A stretch of DNA of 10,019 nucleotides from an uncultured Streptococcus sp. Lineage in GTDB: Bacteria > Bacillota > Bacilli > Lactobacillales > Streptococcaceae. The DNA lies in contig CAJZGT010000040.1 of NCBI GenBank assembly GCA_916048145.1, positions 1 through 10,019 on the forward strand, given 5' to 3'. Made by a program: the position numbers and the translations under genes. Each line of letters starts with the position of its first letter. Positions within the stretch are counted from its first letter, which is position 1. Shown here piece by piece: positions 1 through 7,940 of the stretch. The notes under the pieces are model-generated. The model searched no databases. It saw only the letters and a list, made by a program, of their open reading frames with translations, and was not told where the DNA came from.

Positions 1-53
1 AGAGTACTTGGTTTGGGACCAAGGTGTCGCAGGTTCGAATCCTGTCTTCCCGA
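1..53 (+). tRNA. tRNA-Pro (anticodon UGG), 5' end cut by the window
   Basis: Only the 3' two thirds of this tRNA is inside the window. The anticodon stem CTTGG (7-11) pairs with CCAAG (19-23) around the loop TTTGGGA, which places anticodon TGG at 14-16 (proline). The T arm follows as GCAGG (29-33), loop TTCGAAT, CCTGT (41-45). The acceptor 3' strand CTTCCCG ends at 52 with discriminator A at 53. No CCA is encoded. The D arm is partly missing and the 5' acceptor strand lies upstream. No other tRNA follows it, so it is probably the last gene of a tRNA or rRNA-tRNA cluster. Confidence 0.95.
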
Positions 54-95
54 TTAATTGTAGCTCTTTGTTAACTGTAGTGGGTTGAAGAAAAG

Positions 96-340
96 CTAAG
101 CTAGAGAAAGGACGAGTTTCGTCCTTTCTTTTTTGCTGTTTAGAGCGATAAAAATCCGTTTTTTGAAGTTTTCAAAGTTTCGAAAAACAAAGGCATTGCG
201 CTTGATAAGTTTGATGAGATTATTGGTCGCTTCCAATTTAGAGATGATTTCTTTGTGTGCAATCCTATTAATAACACCGATAATTTGAGATTAGTATCTT
301 CAATGTCAAGCAGTTTCGTAATAAAATGTAATAGTTCCAT
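96..340 (-). pseudogene. ISL3-type transposase remnant: N-terminus fused to C-terminus, with a frameshift
   Basis: Reading starts at the ATG at 340-338 with MELLHFITKLLDIEDTNL, close to the recalled start of IS1167-type transposases (MEQLHFITKLLDI...). After about 18 codons a one-base loss near 286-287 shifts the frame. The second frame runs open from 290 to a TAG at 98-96. It first continues the N-terminal region (QIIGVINRIAHKEIISKL) and then passes straight into the conserved C-terminus: EATNNLIKLIKRNAF, FRNFENFKKRIFIALN and KKERTKLVLS. The switch lies around 231-240, so roughly 300 or more central residues, including the zinc-finger, HTH and acidic catalytic residues, are deleted. It cannot encode an active transposase. 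The family match is from memory of the sequences, not a search. Confidence 0.8.
105..134 (+). terminator. Intrinsic terminator after tRNA-Pro, inside the IS remnant
   Basis: An 11-bp perfect stem, AGAAAGGACGA (105-115) and TCGTCCTTTCT (119-129), with a three-base loop GTT, is followed by a run of Ts to 134. It is the first hairpin with a T tract downstream of the tRNA, 52 bases past its 3' end, so it probably ends the tRNA transcript. It also overlaps the last codons of the IS transposase on the other strand. Confidence 0.8.
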
Positions 341-417
341 ATGAATCTTTCTAATGAGTAGTCTAGTCGCTTTTCATTATAGATTTTTTGGAACTATTTT
401 CTATACCTAAATTGGCC

Positions 418-459
418 CTATAATATTTATAGGGGATTTACCCACTATAAATATTATAG
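418..459. repeat. 15-bp perfect inverted repeat at the right end of the IS remnant
   Basis: CTATAATATTTATAG (418-432) and CTATAAATATTATAG (445-459) are exact reverse complements separated by 12 bases, GGGATTTACCCA. Inner GGG and CCC extend the pairing to an 18-bp stem with one bulged A at 444. The right arm is part of the IS terminal repeat. The left arm, with flanking GGCC at 414-417, looks like a second copy of the same end in opposite orientation. It lies 65-105 bases upstream of the polC promoter. Confidence 0.85.
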
Positions 460-521
460 AGTCATTTGTTAAAAGTAGCAGTCTTTAAGGAAAGATACTA
501 GCTATATATTTTTTCTAAATA

Positions 522-550
522 TGGTAAAATAGTAGGAGAATAATGTGAGG
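522..550 (+). promoter_or_regulatory. Extended -10 promoter and ribosome binding site of polC
   Basis: TGGTAAAAT (522-530) fits an extended -10 box (TG-n-TAAAAT). No good -35 is visible 16-18 bases upstream, where the sequence is CTATAT-like. The expected transcript start is near 537, giving a short leader. GAGG at 547-550 sits seven bases before the ATG at 558 and supports that start. The ATG at 554 is in another frame and stops after four codons. Confidence 0.6.
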
Positions 551-557
551 AATATGA

Positions 558-3500
558 ATGTCAAATAGTTTTGAAATTTTGATGAATCAACTGGGGATGC
601 CTGCTGAAATGAGACAGGATCCTGCTTTATCACAGGCTGATATTGAGCGAGTTGTGGTTCATAAAATTAGTAAGGTATGGGAGTTTCATTTCGTATTTTC
701 TAATATTTTACCGATTGAAATCTTTTTAGAATTAAAGAAAGGTTTGAGGGAAGAATTTTCTAAGACAGGCAATAAAGCTGTTTTTGAAATCAAGGCTCTG
801 TCTCAAGAATTTTCCAATCAGCTCTTGCAGGCCTACTATAGGGAGGCTTTTTCTGAGGGTCCATGTGCTAGTCAAGGATTTAAATCTCTTTATCAAAATC
901 TGCGAGTTCGTGCTGAGGGGAACCAACTCTTTATTGAAGGAACTGAGGCGATTGATAAGGAACATTTTAAGAAGAATCATCTTCCTAATTTAGCCAAACA
1001 ACTTGAAAAATTTGGCTTTCCAACTTTTAATTGTCAAGTAGAAAAGAATGATGTGCTGACTCAAGAGCAGGAAGAAGCCTTTCATGCGGAAAATGAGCAG
1101 ATTGTTCAAGCGGCCAATGAGGAAGCGCTCCGTGCTATGGAACAACTAGAACAGATGGCACCTCCTCCAGCAGAAGACAAACCAGCCTTTGATTTTCAAG
1201 CGAAAAAAGCTGTAGCTAAACCCAAGCTGGATAAGGCAGAGATTACTCCTATGATCGAAGTGACGACGGAGGAAAATCGTCTGGTCTTTGAAGGGGTTGT
1301 GTTTGATGTGGAGCAAAAAGTGACCAGAACAGGGCGTGTTTTGATCAACTTTAAAATGACGGACTACACTTCCAGTTTTTCGATGCAAAAGTGGGTTAAG
1401 AACGAGGAAGAGGCCCAGAAGTTTGACCTCATCAAGAAAAATTCTTGGCTCCGAGTGCGTGGGAATGTAGAGATGAATAACTTCACACGCGATTTGACTA
1501 TGAATGTGCAGGATGTGCAGGAAGTTGTTCACTATGAGCGGAAGGATTTGATGTCAGAAGGTGAGCGCCGGGTTGAGTTTCATGCTCATACTAACATGTC
1601 GACCATGGATGCTCTACCAGAGGTTGAAGAAATCGTTGCGACAGCTGCTAAGTGGGGACACAAGGCGATTGCTATCACGGACCACGGGAATGTTCAATCC
1701 TTCCCACATGGCTATAAGGCGGCCAAAAAAGCGGGAATCCAGCTAATCTATGGAATGGAAGCCAATATCGTGGAGGACCGTGTCCCTATCGTCTATAACG
1801 AAGTGGAGTTGGACTTGTTGGAAGCGACCTACGTGGTCTTTGACGTGGAAACGACGGGACTTTCAGCTATCTATAATGATTTGATTCAGGTGGCGGCCTC
1901 TAAGATGTACAAGGGAAATGTTATTGCTGAATTTGATGAATTTATCAATCCTGGGCATCCCTTGTCAGCTTTTACTACTGAGTTGACCGGAATTACAGAT
2001 GATCATGTAAAAAATGCTAAACCACTGGAACAAGTTTTGCAAGAATTCCAAGAATTTTGCCAGGATACTGTCCTAGTCGCCCACAATGCGACCTTTGACG
2101 TTGGCTTTATGAATGCCAACTATGAGCGTCATGGTCTGCCAAAGATTAGTCAGCCGGTTATTGATACGCTGGAGTTTGCTAGAAACCTCTATCCTGAGTA
2201 TAAACGTCATGGTTTGGGGCCTTTGACCAAGCGTTTTGGTGTGGCTCTAGAACATCACCACATGGCTAACTACGATGCGGAAGCTACTGGTCGTTTGCTC
2301 TTTATCTTTATCAAAGAGGTGGCAGAAAAGCATGGTGTGACCGATCTAGCTAGACTTAATATTGATTTGATTAGTCCAGATTCTTATAAAAAAGCTCGGA
2401 TCAAGCATGCGACCATTTATGTCAAGAATCAGGTGGGGCTAAAAAATATCTTTAAGCTGGTTTCCTTGTCTAATACCAAGTACTTTGAAGGGGTGCCACG
2501 GATTCCGAGAACGGTTCTAGATGCCCATCGGGAAGGTTTGGTTTTAGGATCAGCTTGTTCGGAAGGTGAAGTTTTTGACGCAGTTGTTTCCCAAGGTGTG
2601 GATGCGGCAGTTGAGGTGGCCAAGTATTATGACTTTATCGAAGTCATGCCACCAGCTATCTATGCGCCATTGATTGCTAAGGAGCAGGTCAAGGATATGG
2701 AGGAACTCCAGACCATTATCAAGAGTTTGATAGAGGTTGGAGACCGTCTTGGTAAGCCTGTTCTGGCTACGGGAAATGTCCACTATATCGAACCGGAAGA
2801 AGAAATTTACCGTGAAATAATTGTTCGTAGTTTGGGCCAAGGGGCTATGATTAACAGAACTATCGGTCATGGAGAACATGCCCAACCAGCTCCTTTGCCA
2901 AAGGCTCATTTTCGAACAACCAATGAGATGTTGGATGAATTTGCCTTTTTGGGAGAGGAACTGGCACGCAAACTAGTTATTGATAACACCAATGCCTTGG
3001 CAGATATCTTTGAACCCGTTGAGGTCGTTAAGGGTGACTTGTACACGCCTTTCATCGACAAGGCTGAAGAGACGGTTGCTGAGTTGACCTATAAGAAAGC
3101 TTTTGAGATTTATGGAAATCCGCTACCAGATATTGTCGATTTGCGGATTGAAAAAGAACTAACCTCTATTCTGGGGAATGGATTTGCTGTGATTTATCTG
3201 GCTTCCCAGATGCTAGTGCAACGTTCTAATGAACGGGGCTACTTGGTTGGTTCTCGTGGGTCTGTTGGGTCCAGTTTCGTTGCGACCATGATTGGGATTA
3301 CAGAGGTTAATCCTCTCTCTCCACACTATGTCTGTGGTCAGTGTCAGTACAGTGAGTTTATCACTGATGGTTCTTACGGTTCAGGTTTTGATATGCCCAA
3401 TAAGGACTGTCCTAAATGTGGCCACAAACTCAGCAAAAACGGACAAGATATTCCTTTTGAGACCTTCCTTGGTTTTGATGGAGACAAGGTTCCTGATATT

Positions 3501-4949
3501 GACTTGAACTTCTCGGGAGAAGACCAGCCTAGTGCCCACTTGGATGTGCGTGATATCTTTGGTGAGGAATATGCCTTCCGTGCAGGAACGGTTGGTACGG
3601 TGAAAGCTAAGATAGCCTATGGATTTGTCAAGGGTTACGAGCGAGATTATGGGAAAATTTATCGTGCTGCAGAGGTGGAACGTCTAGCCCAGGGAGCTGC
3701 GGGTGTCAAACGTACGACAGGTCAGCACCCAGGGGGAATCGTAGTTATTCCTAACTATATGGAGGTCTATGATTTTACGCCGATCCAATATCCAGCAGAC
3801 GACGTAACGGCTGAATGGCAGACTACTCACTTTAACTTCCACGATATCGATGAGAACGTCCTCAAACTCGATATACTGGGACATGATGATCCGACTATGA
3901 TTCGAAAACTCCAGGACTTGTCTGGGATTGACCCTAATGAAATCCCTATGGATGACGAAGGCGTTATGGCCCTTTTTTCTGGGACTGATGTGCTTGGGGT
4001 AACACCTGAACAAATTGGAACGCCTACAGGGATGTTGGGGATTCCAGAATTTGGAACCAACTTTGTACGTGGAATGGTAGACGAGACGCATCCGACGACT
4101 TTTGCAGAATTGCTTCAGTTGTCAGGGTTGTCCCACGGTACCGACGTTTGGCTGGGCAATGCCCAAGATTTGATTAAGCAAGGGATTGCTGACCTATCAA
4201 CCGTTATCGGTTGTCGAGACGACATCATGGTTTACCTCATGCATGCTGGCCTCGAGCCTAAGATGGCCTTTACCATTATGGAACGGGTACGTAAGGGCTT
4301 GTGGCTCAAGATTTCAGAAGAGGAGAGAAATGGCTATATCGAAGCCATGAAGGCTAATAAGGTGCCAGAGTGGTATATCGAGTCCTGTGGGAAAATTAAG
4401 TACATGTTCCCTAAAGCCCATGCGGCAGCCTACGTTATGATGGCCTTGCGTGTAGCTTACTTCAAGGTTCACCACCCTATTTATTACTACTGTGCTTACT
4501 TCTCAATCCGTGCTAAGGCATTTGATATCAAGACCATGGGGGCGGGCTTGGATGCTATCAAGCGCAGAATGGAAGAAATCTCTGAAAAACGGAAGAACAA
4601 TGAGGCTTCTAATGTGGAGATTGATCTTTATACAACTCTTGAGATTGTCAATGAAATGTGGGAACGTGGTTTCAAGTTTGGGAAGTTAGACCTCTACCGT
4701 AGTGATGCGACTGAATTCATCATTGACGGAGATACACTGATTCCACCATTTGTTGCTATGGATGGTCTGGGAGAGAACGTTGCCAAGCAGTTAGTTCGAG
4801 CGCGTGAAGAGGGAGAATTTCTTTCTAAAACAGAATTGCGTAAGCGTGGTGGACTCTCATCAACTTTGGTTGAAAAGATGGATGAAATGGGCATTCTCGG
4901 CAATATGCCAGAGGATAACCAGTTGAGTTTGTTTGATGAATTGTTTTAA
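558..4949 (+). CDS. polC: DNA polymerase III alpha subunit, PolC type
   Basis: Replicative DNA polymerase of low-G+C Gram-positives with built-in 3'-5' proofreading; acts in the cytoplasmic replisome on the beta clamp. Domains in order: N-terminal domain (about 1-220); OB fold (about 238-325); PHP domain starting at H342/H344 with D375/H376; a DEDDh exonuclease inserted into the PHP domain, with D429 and E431 (FDVETTG), D514 (HNATFD), H568 and D573; the rest of the PHP domain (GSACSEG, ATGNVHY); GSRGSVGSS at 898-906; a zinc site of C926, C929, C951, C954; catalytic Asps D980 and D982 (PDIDLNF) and D1105 (LKLDILG); and QHPGG at 1056-1060. QLSLF at 1455-1459 near the C-terminus is a clamp-binding motif. 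The length of 1463 is normal for streptococci (about 1440 in Bacillus). The gene is intact, with no frameshift or missing residue. It appears to have its own promoter, and its 3' end is 87 bases from the next gene. Confidence 0.98.
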   Translation: MSNSFEILMNQLGMPAEMRQDPALSQADIERVVVHKISKVWEFHFVFSNILPIEIFLELKKGLREEFSKTGNKAVFEIKALSQEFSNQLLQAYYREAFSEGPCASQGFKSLYQNLRVRAEGNQLFIEGTEAIDKEHFKKNHLPNLAKQLEKFGFPTFNCQVEKNDVLTQEQEEAFHAENEQIVQAANEEALRAMEQLEQMAPPPAEDKPAFDFQAKKAVAKPKLDKAEITPMIEVTTEENRLVFEGVVFDVEQKVTRTGRVLINFKMTDYTSSFSMQKWVKNEEEAQKFDLIKKNSWLRVRGNVEMNNFTRDLTMNVQDVQEVVHYERKDLMSEGERRVEFHAHTNMSTMDALPEVEEIVATAAKWGHKAIAITDHGNVQSFPHGYKAAKKAGIQLIYGMEANIVEDRVPIVYNEVELDLLEATYVVFDVETTGLSAIYNDLIQVAASKMYKGNVIAEFDEFINPGHPLSAFTTELTGITDDHVKNAKPLEQVLQEFQEFCQDTVLVAHNATFDVGFMNANYERHGLPKISQPVIDTLEFARNLYPEYKRHGLGPLTKRFGVALEHHHMANYDAEATGRLLFIFIKEVAEKHGVTDLARLNIDLISPDSYKKARIKHATIYVKNQVGLKNIFKLVSLSNTKYFEGVPRIPRTVLDAHREGLVLGSACSEGEVFDAVVSQGVDAAVEVAKYYDFIEVMPPAIYAPLIAKEQVKDMEELQTIIKSLIEVGDRLGKPVLATGNVHYIEPEEEIYREIIVRSLGQGAMINRTIGHGEHAQPAPLPKAHFRTTNEMLDEFAFLGEELARKLVIDNTNALADIFEPVEVVKGDLYTPFIDKAEETVAELTYKKAFEIYGNPLPDIVDLRIEKELTSILGNGFAVIYLASQMLVQRSNERGYLVGSRGSVGSSFVATMIGITEVNPLSPHYVCGQCQYSEFITDGSYGSGFDMPNKDCPKCGHKLSKNGQDIPFETFLGFDGDKVPDIDLNFSGEDQPSAHLDVRDIFGEEYAFRAGTVGTVKAKIAYGFVKGYERDYGKIYRAAEVERLAQGAAGVKRTTGQHPGGIVVIPNYMEVYDFTPIQYPADDVTAEWQTTHFNFHDIDENVLKLDILGHDDPTMIRKLQDLSGIDPNEIPMDDEGVMALFSGTDVLGVTPEQIGTPTGMLGIPEFGTNFVRGMVDETHPTTFAELLQLSGLSHGTDVWLGNAQDLIKQGIADLSTVIGCRDDIMVYLMHAGLEPKMAFTIMERVRKGLWLKISEEERNGYIEAMKANKVPEWYIESCGKIKYMFPKAHAAAYVMMALRVAYFKVHHPIYYYCAYFSIRAKAFDIKTMGAGLDAIKRRMEEISEKRKNNEASNVEIDLYTTLEIVNEMWERGFKFGKLDLYRSDATEFIIDGDTLIPPFVAMDGLGENVAKQLVRAREEGEFLSKTELRKRGGLSSTLVEKMDEMGILGNMPEDNQLSLFDELF

Positions 4950-4965
4950 AAAATTGCTTATTTTG

Positions 4966-4994
4966 ATCAAGTGGACAAAATATGTCCACTTGAT
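4966..4994. repeat. 12-bp dyad after polC: weak terminator or operator
   Basis: ATCAAGTGGACA (4966-4977) and TGTCCACTTGAT (4983-4994) are exact reverse complements around the loop AAATA. As RNA it would form a stable hairpin 17 bases after the polC stop codon. The bases after it (TTGTTATAATT) are not a real T tract, so termination may be inefficient. The dyad directly abuts the extended -10 at 4996-5004 and covers the -35 to -16 region of that promoter, where a repressor operator would also sit. Both readings are possible. Confidence 0.7.
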
Positions 4995-4995
4995 T

Positions 4996-5004
4996 TGTTA
5001 TAAT
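4996..5004 (+). promoter_or_regulatory. Consensus extended -10 promoter for the DnaA-like gene
   Basis: TGTTATAAT is a perfect TG-n-TATAAT box, 32 bases upstream of the ATG at 5037. No good -35 stands 16-18 bases upstream; TGGACA (4972-4977) is 21 bases away, too far for normal spacing. Extended -10 promoters often do without a -35. A dyad (4966-4994) touches its upstream edge. The ribosome binding site for 5037 is weak (AAGAGAG, 5024-5030). Confidence 0.6.
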
Positions 5005-5036
5005 TCTCTTAAAAATAATAGAAAAGAGAGTATAAT

Positions 5037-5561
5037 ATGGTGGATCAAGAAATTTTAAATTCTAATGTGTCAATTGAAGAGGAGATTTATAATTTTGAAA
5101 AAGGCTTGAAAGATGATGGGAGTGATTGGACCGGATTCCCACAAATAGACTTAAAAGAAGATTCTCAATGTATTTACATTCGCGGTATTTCAGAGACTGA
5201 CAGATGGCATTTGATTTATTATACGTTAACTAAAATAAAACCTGCTACTCCAATAGCATCACTTGTATATTATCGAGTGAGAGATAATTTGATTTTTTCT
5301 AAACATAGTCAATGGATAAAACTGCAAATGGGGTATACAGAGTATGACTTGATTTTTCTGGAGGGAGTTCAATTTTTGGGAGAAGCTGATCAAAGGGTAC
5401 AGGAATACTGGATGCAGCAATTCAAAGAGAGTAAGAAAAGAAACAAACTCTTCATTGTATATTCAGACTGCTTACCCGAAGACTTAAAAAATATGCCTGA
5501 ATCCGTAGTTGAGTTCTTCGAATCTGGCATAGTGGTACAGTTGAAATCATCTAAGGGCTAG
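5037..5561 (+). CDS. DnaA/Hda-like AAA+ core protein lacking a P-loop (putative pseudo-ATPase)
   Basis: I do not recognise this 174-residue protein as a named gene, but residues 46-169 line up by eye with the ATPase core of DnaA. The region IYIRG...WHLIYYTLTKI (46-67) takes the place of the DnaA P-loop strand and helix, but GxxGxGKT is replaced by RGISETDRW (49-57). YDLIFLEGVQFLG (103-115) matches DnaA DVLLIDDIQFLAG, with the Walker B DD changed to EG. VYSDCLPEDL (141-150) matches the sensor-1 strand SSDRPPKEL. EFFESGIVVQL (159-169) matches RSRFEWGLIVDI with the arginines lost. The spacing between motifs is as in DnaA. The AAA+ lid, the DNA-binding domain IV and membrane segments are absent. 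It is therefore probably not an ATPase. A role as a replication-linked partner or regulator is inferred from the fold and from polC next door. It has its own promoter and lies 107 bases before the WYL operon. The fold call is from memory and moderately sure; the reading frame is secure. Confidence 0.6.
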   Translation: MVDQEILNSNVSIEEEIYNFEKGLKDDGSDWTGFPQIDLKEDSQCIYIRGISETDRWHLIYYTLTKIKPATPIASLVYYRVRDNLIFSKHSQWIKLQMGYTEYDLIFLEGVQFLGEADQRVQEYWMQQFKESKKRNKLFIVYSDCLPEDLKNMPESVVEFFESGIVVQLKSSKG

Positions 5562-5581
5562 TTTATTTTGCTTTAATCGTT

Positions 5582-5611
5582 TTGAATATAAAGTGCTAGT
5601 TAGACTATAGA
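5582..5611 (+). promoter_or_regulatory. Possible promoter of the WYL-DUF262 operon
   Basis: In the 107-base gap before the WYL gene, TTGAAT (5582-5587) and TATAGA (5606-5611) are 18 bases apart and could be -35 and -10. GATAAT at 5615-5620 is an alternative -10 without a good -35. No terminator hairpin with a T tract is visible between 5561 and 5669, so read-through from the DnaA-like gene is also possible. Confidence 0.3.
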
Positions 5612-5668
5612 AGTGATAATAATGTACTGGAAATAGTATTGTTTGAATAATATGTAGAAGGACTGCAA

Positions 5669-6619
5669 ATGAATGATCAAGAGAGACTGCTAACGATTTT
5701 TTTACGTTTACAGTTTGGGACTCCGTTAGGAAAAAAGCAACTGGCTCAGGAATTTGAGGTTAGTGAAAAGACGATACAGAGAGATTTTTCGCTACTCCGT
5801 GATATTTTATATAGTCACACCAGTTATAGTGGAGATTTGCTTTATAACCGTAAAACGAATAAGTATTGTTTATCTAGTAAGTCAGTTTTTAATAAAAAGG
5901 ATATACTCGTTATTTCAAAGATTTTATTGGAAAATCGAGCACTGAACAGACCAGAAATTGCTAGCTTACTAAATAATTTACTGAACTTAGTTCCCCGTGA
6001 TGATCGGAAAGAAATCGAGCAGATTATTGGAAGTGAAAAGCTTAACTATGCTCCCTTAACGGATCAACAAAATAGAATAGAGAAAATTTGGAATTTATCA
6101 GAAGCTATTTTACATGAACAGGTTCTAGACATTATTTATCAAAAACCTTATTCTGAATCTTCTAAGAGGCAGACTGTTTTACCAGTCTCTCTTTACTATG
6201 ATAGTCATTATTTCTATCTGGTTGTTTACCAGTTGAAACATGCTATTTATATTACTTTAAGAGTAGACCGTATCCAGTCATGGTCTCTTAGTGATATAGA
6301 GAAACCCTCTATTTCTTATCGCGATAAATTTAGAGATGGTGACATTCGTAACGAGAGAGTGGATGCTTTTATCGGGAAGAAAATCAGTATTGAAATTGAG
6401 TACTTGTACGATCCGACTATTGTGATGGATCAATTTCCAAATGCAAAAATAGTTGGGAAAAATGGTGAATGGACTCATTTTCAGTTTGAAAGTCAGCATA
6501 CACCGGGGCTTAAACGCTGGTTGCTGGGACAAGGGGAAGCAGTTACTGTTTTGTCTCCTCGGATTTTAGTAGAGGATATAAAGCAAACAGTTCAAGAAAT
6601 GATAGATAAATATAGATGA
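5669..6619 (+). CDS. HTH-WYL domain transcriptional regulator
   Basis: A 316-residue cytoplasmic regulator. Residues about 1-60 form a DeoR/HTH_11-type winged helix, with KKQLAQEFEVSEKTIQRDFSLLRDIL at about 22-47 as the recognition unit. A linker follows (about 65-140). Residues about 145-215 form a WYL domain, where YFYLVVY (181-187) carries the family motif as FYL at 182-184 and ITLRVDRIQS follows. The last ~90 residues fit the C-terminal WCX extension, ending in the LSPRILVEDIKQTVQEMI region. WYL proteins often bind nucleic-acid or nucleotide ligands and commonly control phage-defence operons. AGAAGGA at 5656-5662 is a good ribosome binding site six bases before the chosen ATG. The gene is followed after seven bases by a DUF262 gene, so it is almost certainly the operon's own regulator. 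Confidence 0.9.
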   Translation: MNDQERLLTIFLRLQFGTPLGKKQLAQEFEVSEKTIQRDFSLLRDILYSHTSYSGDLLYNRKTNKYCLSSKSVFNKKDILVISKILLENRALNRPEIASLLNNLLNLVPRDDRKEIEQIIGSEKLNYAPLTDQQNRIEKIWNLSEAILHEQVLDIIYQKPYSESSKRQTVLPVSLYYDSHYFYLVVYQLKHAIYITLRVDRIQSWSLSDIEKPSISYRDKFRDGDIRNERVDAFIGKKISIEIEYLYDPTIVMDQFPNAKIVGKNGEWTHFQFESQHTPGLKRWLLGQGEAVTVLSPRILVEDIKQTVQEMIDKYR

Positions 6620-6626
6620 GGATAAA

Positions 6627-7940
6627 ATGACTATTCAATTTACTTCTAAAAAGGTTGGAGAATTATTGAAAGAAGGGAATTTGCGGATTCCTTCTTATCA
6701 AAGACCATATAAATGGAACAGAAAACATATCCGTAATCTTTTTTATGATTTACGAGATGCTATGGGGAAAAAGGAATATCAGATTGGTTCCGTTATCTTA
6801 CATGAAAATGATGGATACTTAGATATTGTCGATGGACAGCAACGGCTAATTTCTATTTCCTTGTTTCTTCATTTATTAGATAGATTAGAGAATTATAAGG
6901 GTGCTAATCAACTGCTGAGTAGTGCTGTATTTGGAGAGCTATCTTGCTATCATGCGAGTGAAAATTATAATGAGTGGGAAAATTTAACTCAATTGGTTGG
7001 CGAAAATCAGGCAAAAGATATTTGCAATTTTTTATTGGAAAATTGTTCTGTCTCCGTGATTACTATGCCACAGGAACGATTATCAGAGGCCTTTCAGCTA
7101 TTTGATTCTCAGAATAATCGTGGAAAATCTTTAGAATCTCATGATTTGCTCAAAGCCTATCATCTTCGCAAGCAAGATTCAGAAGATGAAAAGATTGTTG
7201 AAAAGTGGGAGCAATTTGTAGAAGATAAAGATTTAAGTCTCAAAGAGTTGTTTGATAAACATCTTTTTCGTATGAGACGTTGGTCTCGAGGAGAGACAGG
7301 CTTGACAAACAAGCGTTATGGATCTTATCTCCGTTTTACAGAGGATTTTATTGACGATTTTAAAGGCGTTGATTTGAATCAGAACTTTCCATATCTAGAA
7401 TTGTATCGTCATATTGAAAATCTCCCCATGTCCATTACTATGCCAATCATTGATGGAAGTAAATTTTTTGAGTATATTGAATCTGCTCATAAAACTATTA
7501 AAGAACATAAAGATTTTTTAAATGATGAGTTAGGATTTTCTGATGAACCTGAAGGGGAAGAAAAAAATCTAGCTTACCCAGAAGGTATGTTGAACATTTA
7601 CAATAGCTCAAAAGGACGCTACCTCAAGTGTCACAATATATTCTTAAATATTTGTTCACTTTTTGCAGATAGATTTGGAAAAGATGAGCTATCAACGGAG
7701 ATAGTAGAGACCTTGTTTATTTGGTCTTATTACCCTCGGGTTAAGTCTAAAGCCATATATGATGCAACGGTAGGGAAATACGCTGCTGGTGGAAGTTTTA
7801 GACAAAAAGAGACTCAAAATTTATTTCAACTTTTATCCCATGCTGTTACTCCGAATGATTTCATGATCAAGATAGATAGAGAATTATTTGAAAATTATAC
7901 TGTGGACAAGATTATAGAAGAGGAAAAAGATAAATGGTAG
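6627..7940 (+). CDS. DUF262 protein without an HNH domain (GmrS-like)
   Basis: A 437-residue protein with an N-terminal DUF262 domain, the ParB/sulfiredoxin-like fold of GmrS, SspE and related restriction proteins. Visible motifs are IPSYQRPYKW (21-30), IVDGQQRLISI starting at 67 with the nucleotide-handling DGQQR at 69-73, and FDSQNNRGKSL (159-169), the conserved FxxxNxRGxxL element. The C-terminal half (about 200-437) is mostly helical by composition and shows no EH...GN...N nuclease signature, so this subunit probably lacks DUF1524. There is no signal peptide or membrane segment. The ribosome binding site GAGG (6618-6621) overlaps the stop codon of the WYL gene. The 3' end overlaps the next gene by seven bases (ATGGTAG), implying translational coupling and likely joint action. 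DUF262 proteins are known in defence against modified or foreign DNA; the precise target here is not visible. Confidence 0.9.
   Translation: MTIQFTSKKVGELLKEGNLRIPSYQRPYKWNRKHIRNLFYDLRDAMGKKEYQIGSVILHENDGYLDIVDGQQRLISISLFLHLLDRLENYKGANQLLSSAVFGELSCYHASENYNEWENLTQLVGENQAKDICNFLLENCSVSVITMPQERLSEAFQLFDSQNNRGKSLESHDLLKAYHLRKQDSEDEKIVEKWEQFVEDKDLSLKELFDKHLFRMRRWSRGETGLTNKRYGSYLRFTEDFIDDFKGVDLNQNFPYLELYRHIENLPMSITMPIIDGSKFFEYIESAHKTIKEHKDFLNDELGFSDEPEGEEKNLAYPEGMLNIYNSSKGRYLKCHNIFLNICSLFADRFGKDELSTEIVETLFIWSYYPRVKSKAIYDATVGKYAAGGSFRQKETQNLFQLLSHAVTPNDFMIKIDRELFENYTVDKIIEEEKDKW

Larger units (their letters stand above)
62..463 (-). mobile_element. Internally deleted ISL3-family (IS1167-like) insertion sequence
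   Basis: Read inward, the left end (AGCTCTTTGTTAACTG, then TAGTGGGTTGA, from 62) and the right end on the minus strand (GACTCTATAATATTT, then ATAGTGGGTAAA, from 463) are imperfect inverted repeats. They share CTCT and TAGTGGGT, which fits ISL3 termini as I know them. Between them lie the beginning and end of one transposase on the minus strand, with the catalytic middle gone. A complete element of this family is about 1.4 kb; this one is about 0.4 kb. I see no convincing 8-bp target duplication: the left flank is TTAATTGT and the right flank is ATTTGTTA. The exact ends are inferred from the repeat alignment. Confidence 0.75.

Noticed and set aside
54..471. Target-site duplication flanking the IS remnant
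   Set aside because: The 8 bases left (TTAATTGT) and right (ATTTGTTA) do not match position by position; any duplication has been lost or the ends are slightly misplaced.
554..556. ATG four bases upstream of the polC start
   Set aside because: It is out of frame and reaches TAG after four codons. The ATG at 558 has the better-spaced GAGG and gives the full PolC N-terminus.
732..980. Antisense open frame inside polC, with others at 1146-1532, 2550-2909, 3684-4091 and 4694-4903
   Set aside because: They lie wholly within the strongly conserved polC frame, have no ribosome binding sites of note, and their translations show no domain-like pattern.
5031..5036. TATAAT immediately before the ATG at 5037
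   Set aside because: A promoter here would start transcription inside the coding region. The TGTTATAAT at 4996-5004 is properly placed.
5562..5668. Operator for the WYL regulator in the gap before its gene
   Set aside because: I looked for inverted or direct repeats and found only short, weak A/T-rich matches that chance would explain.
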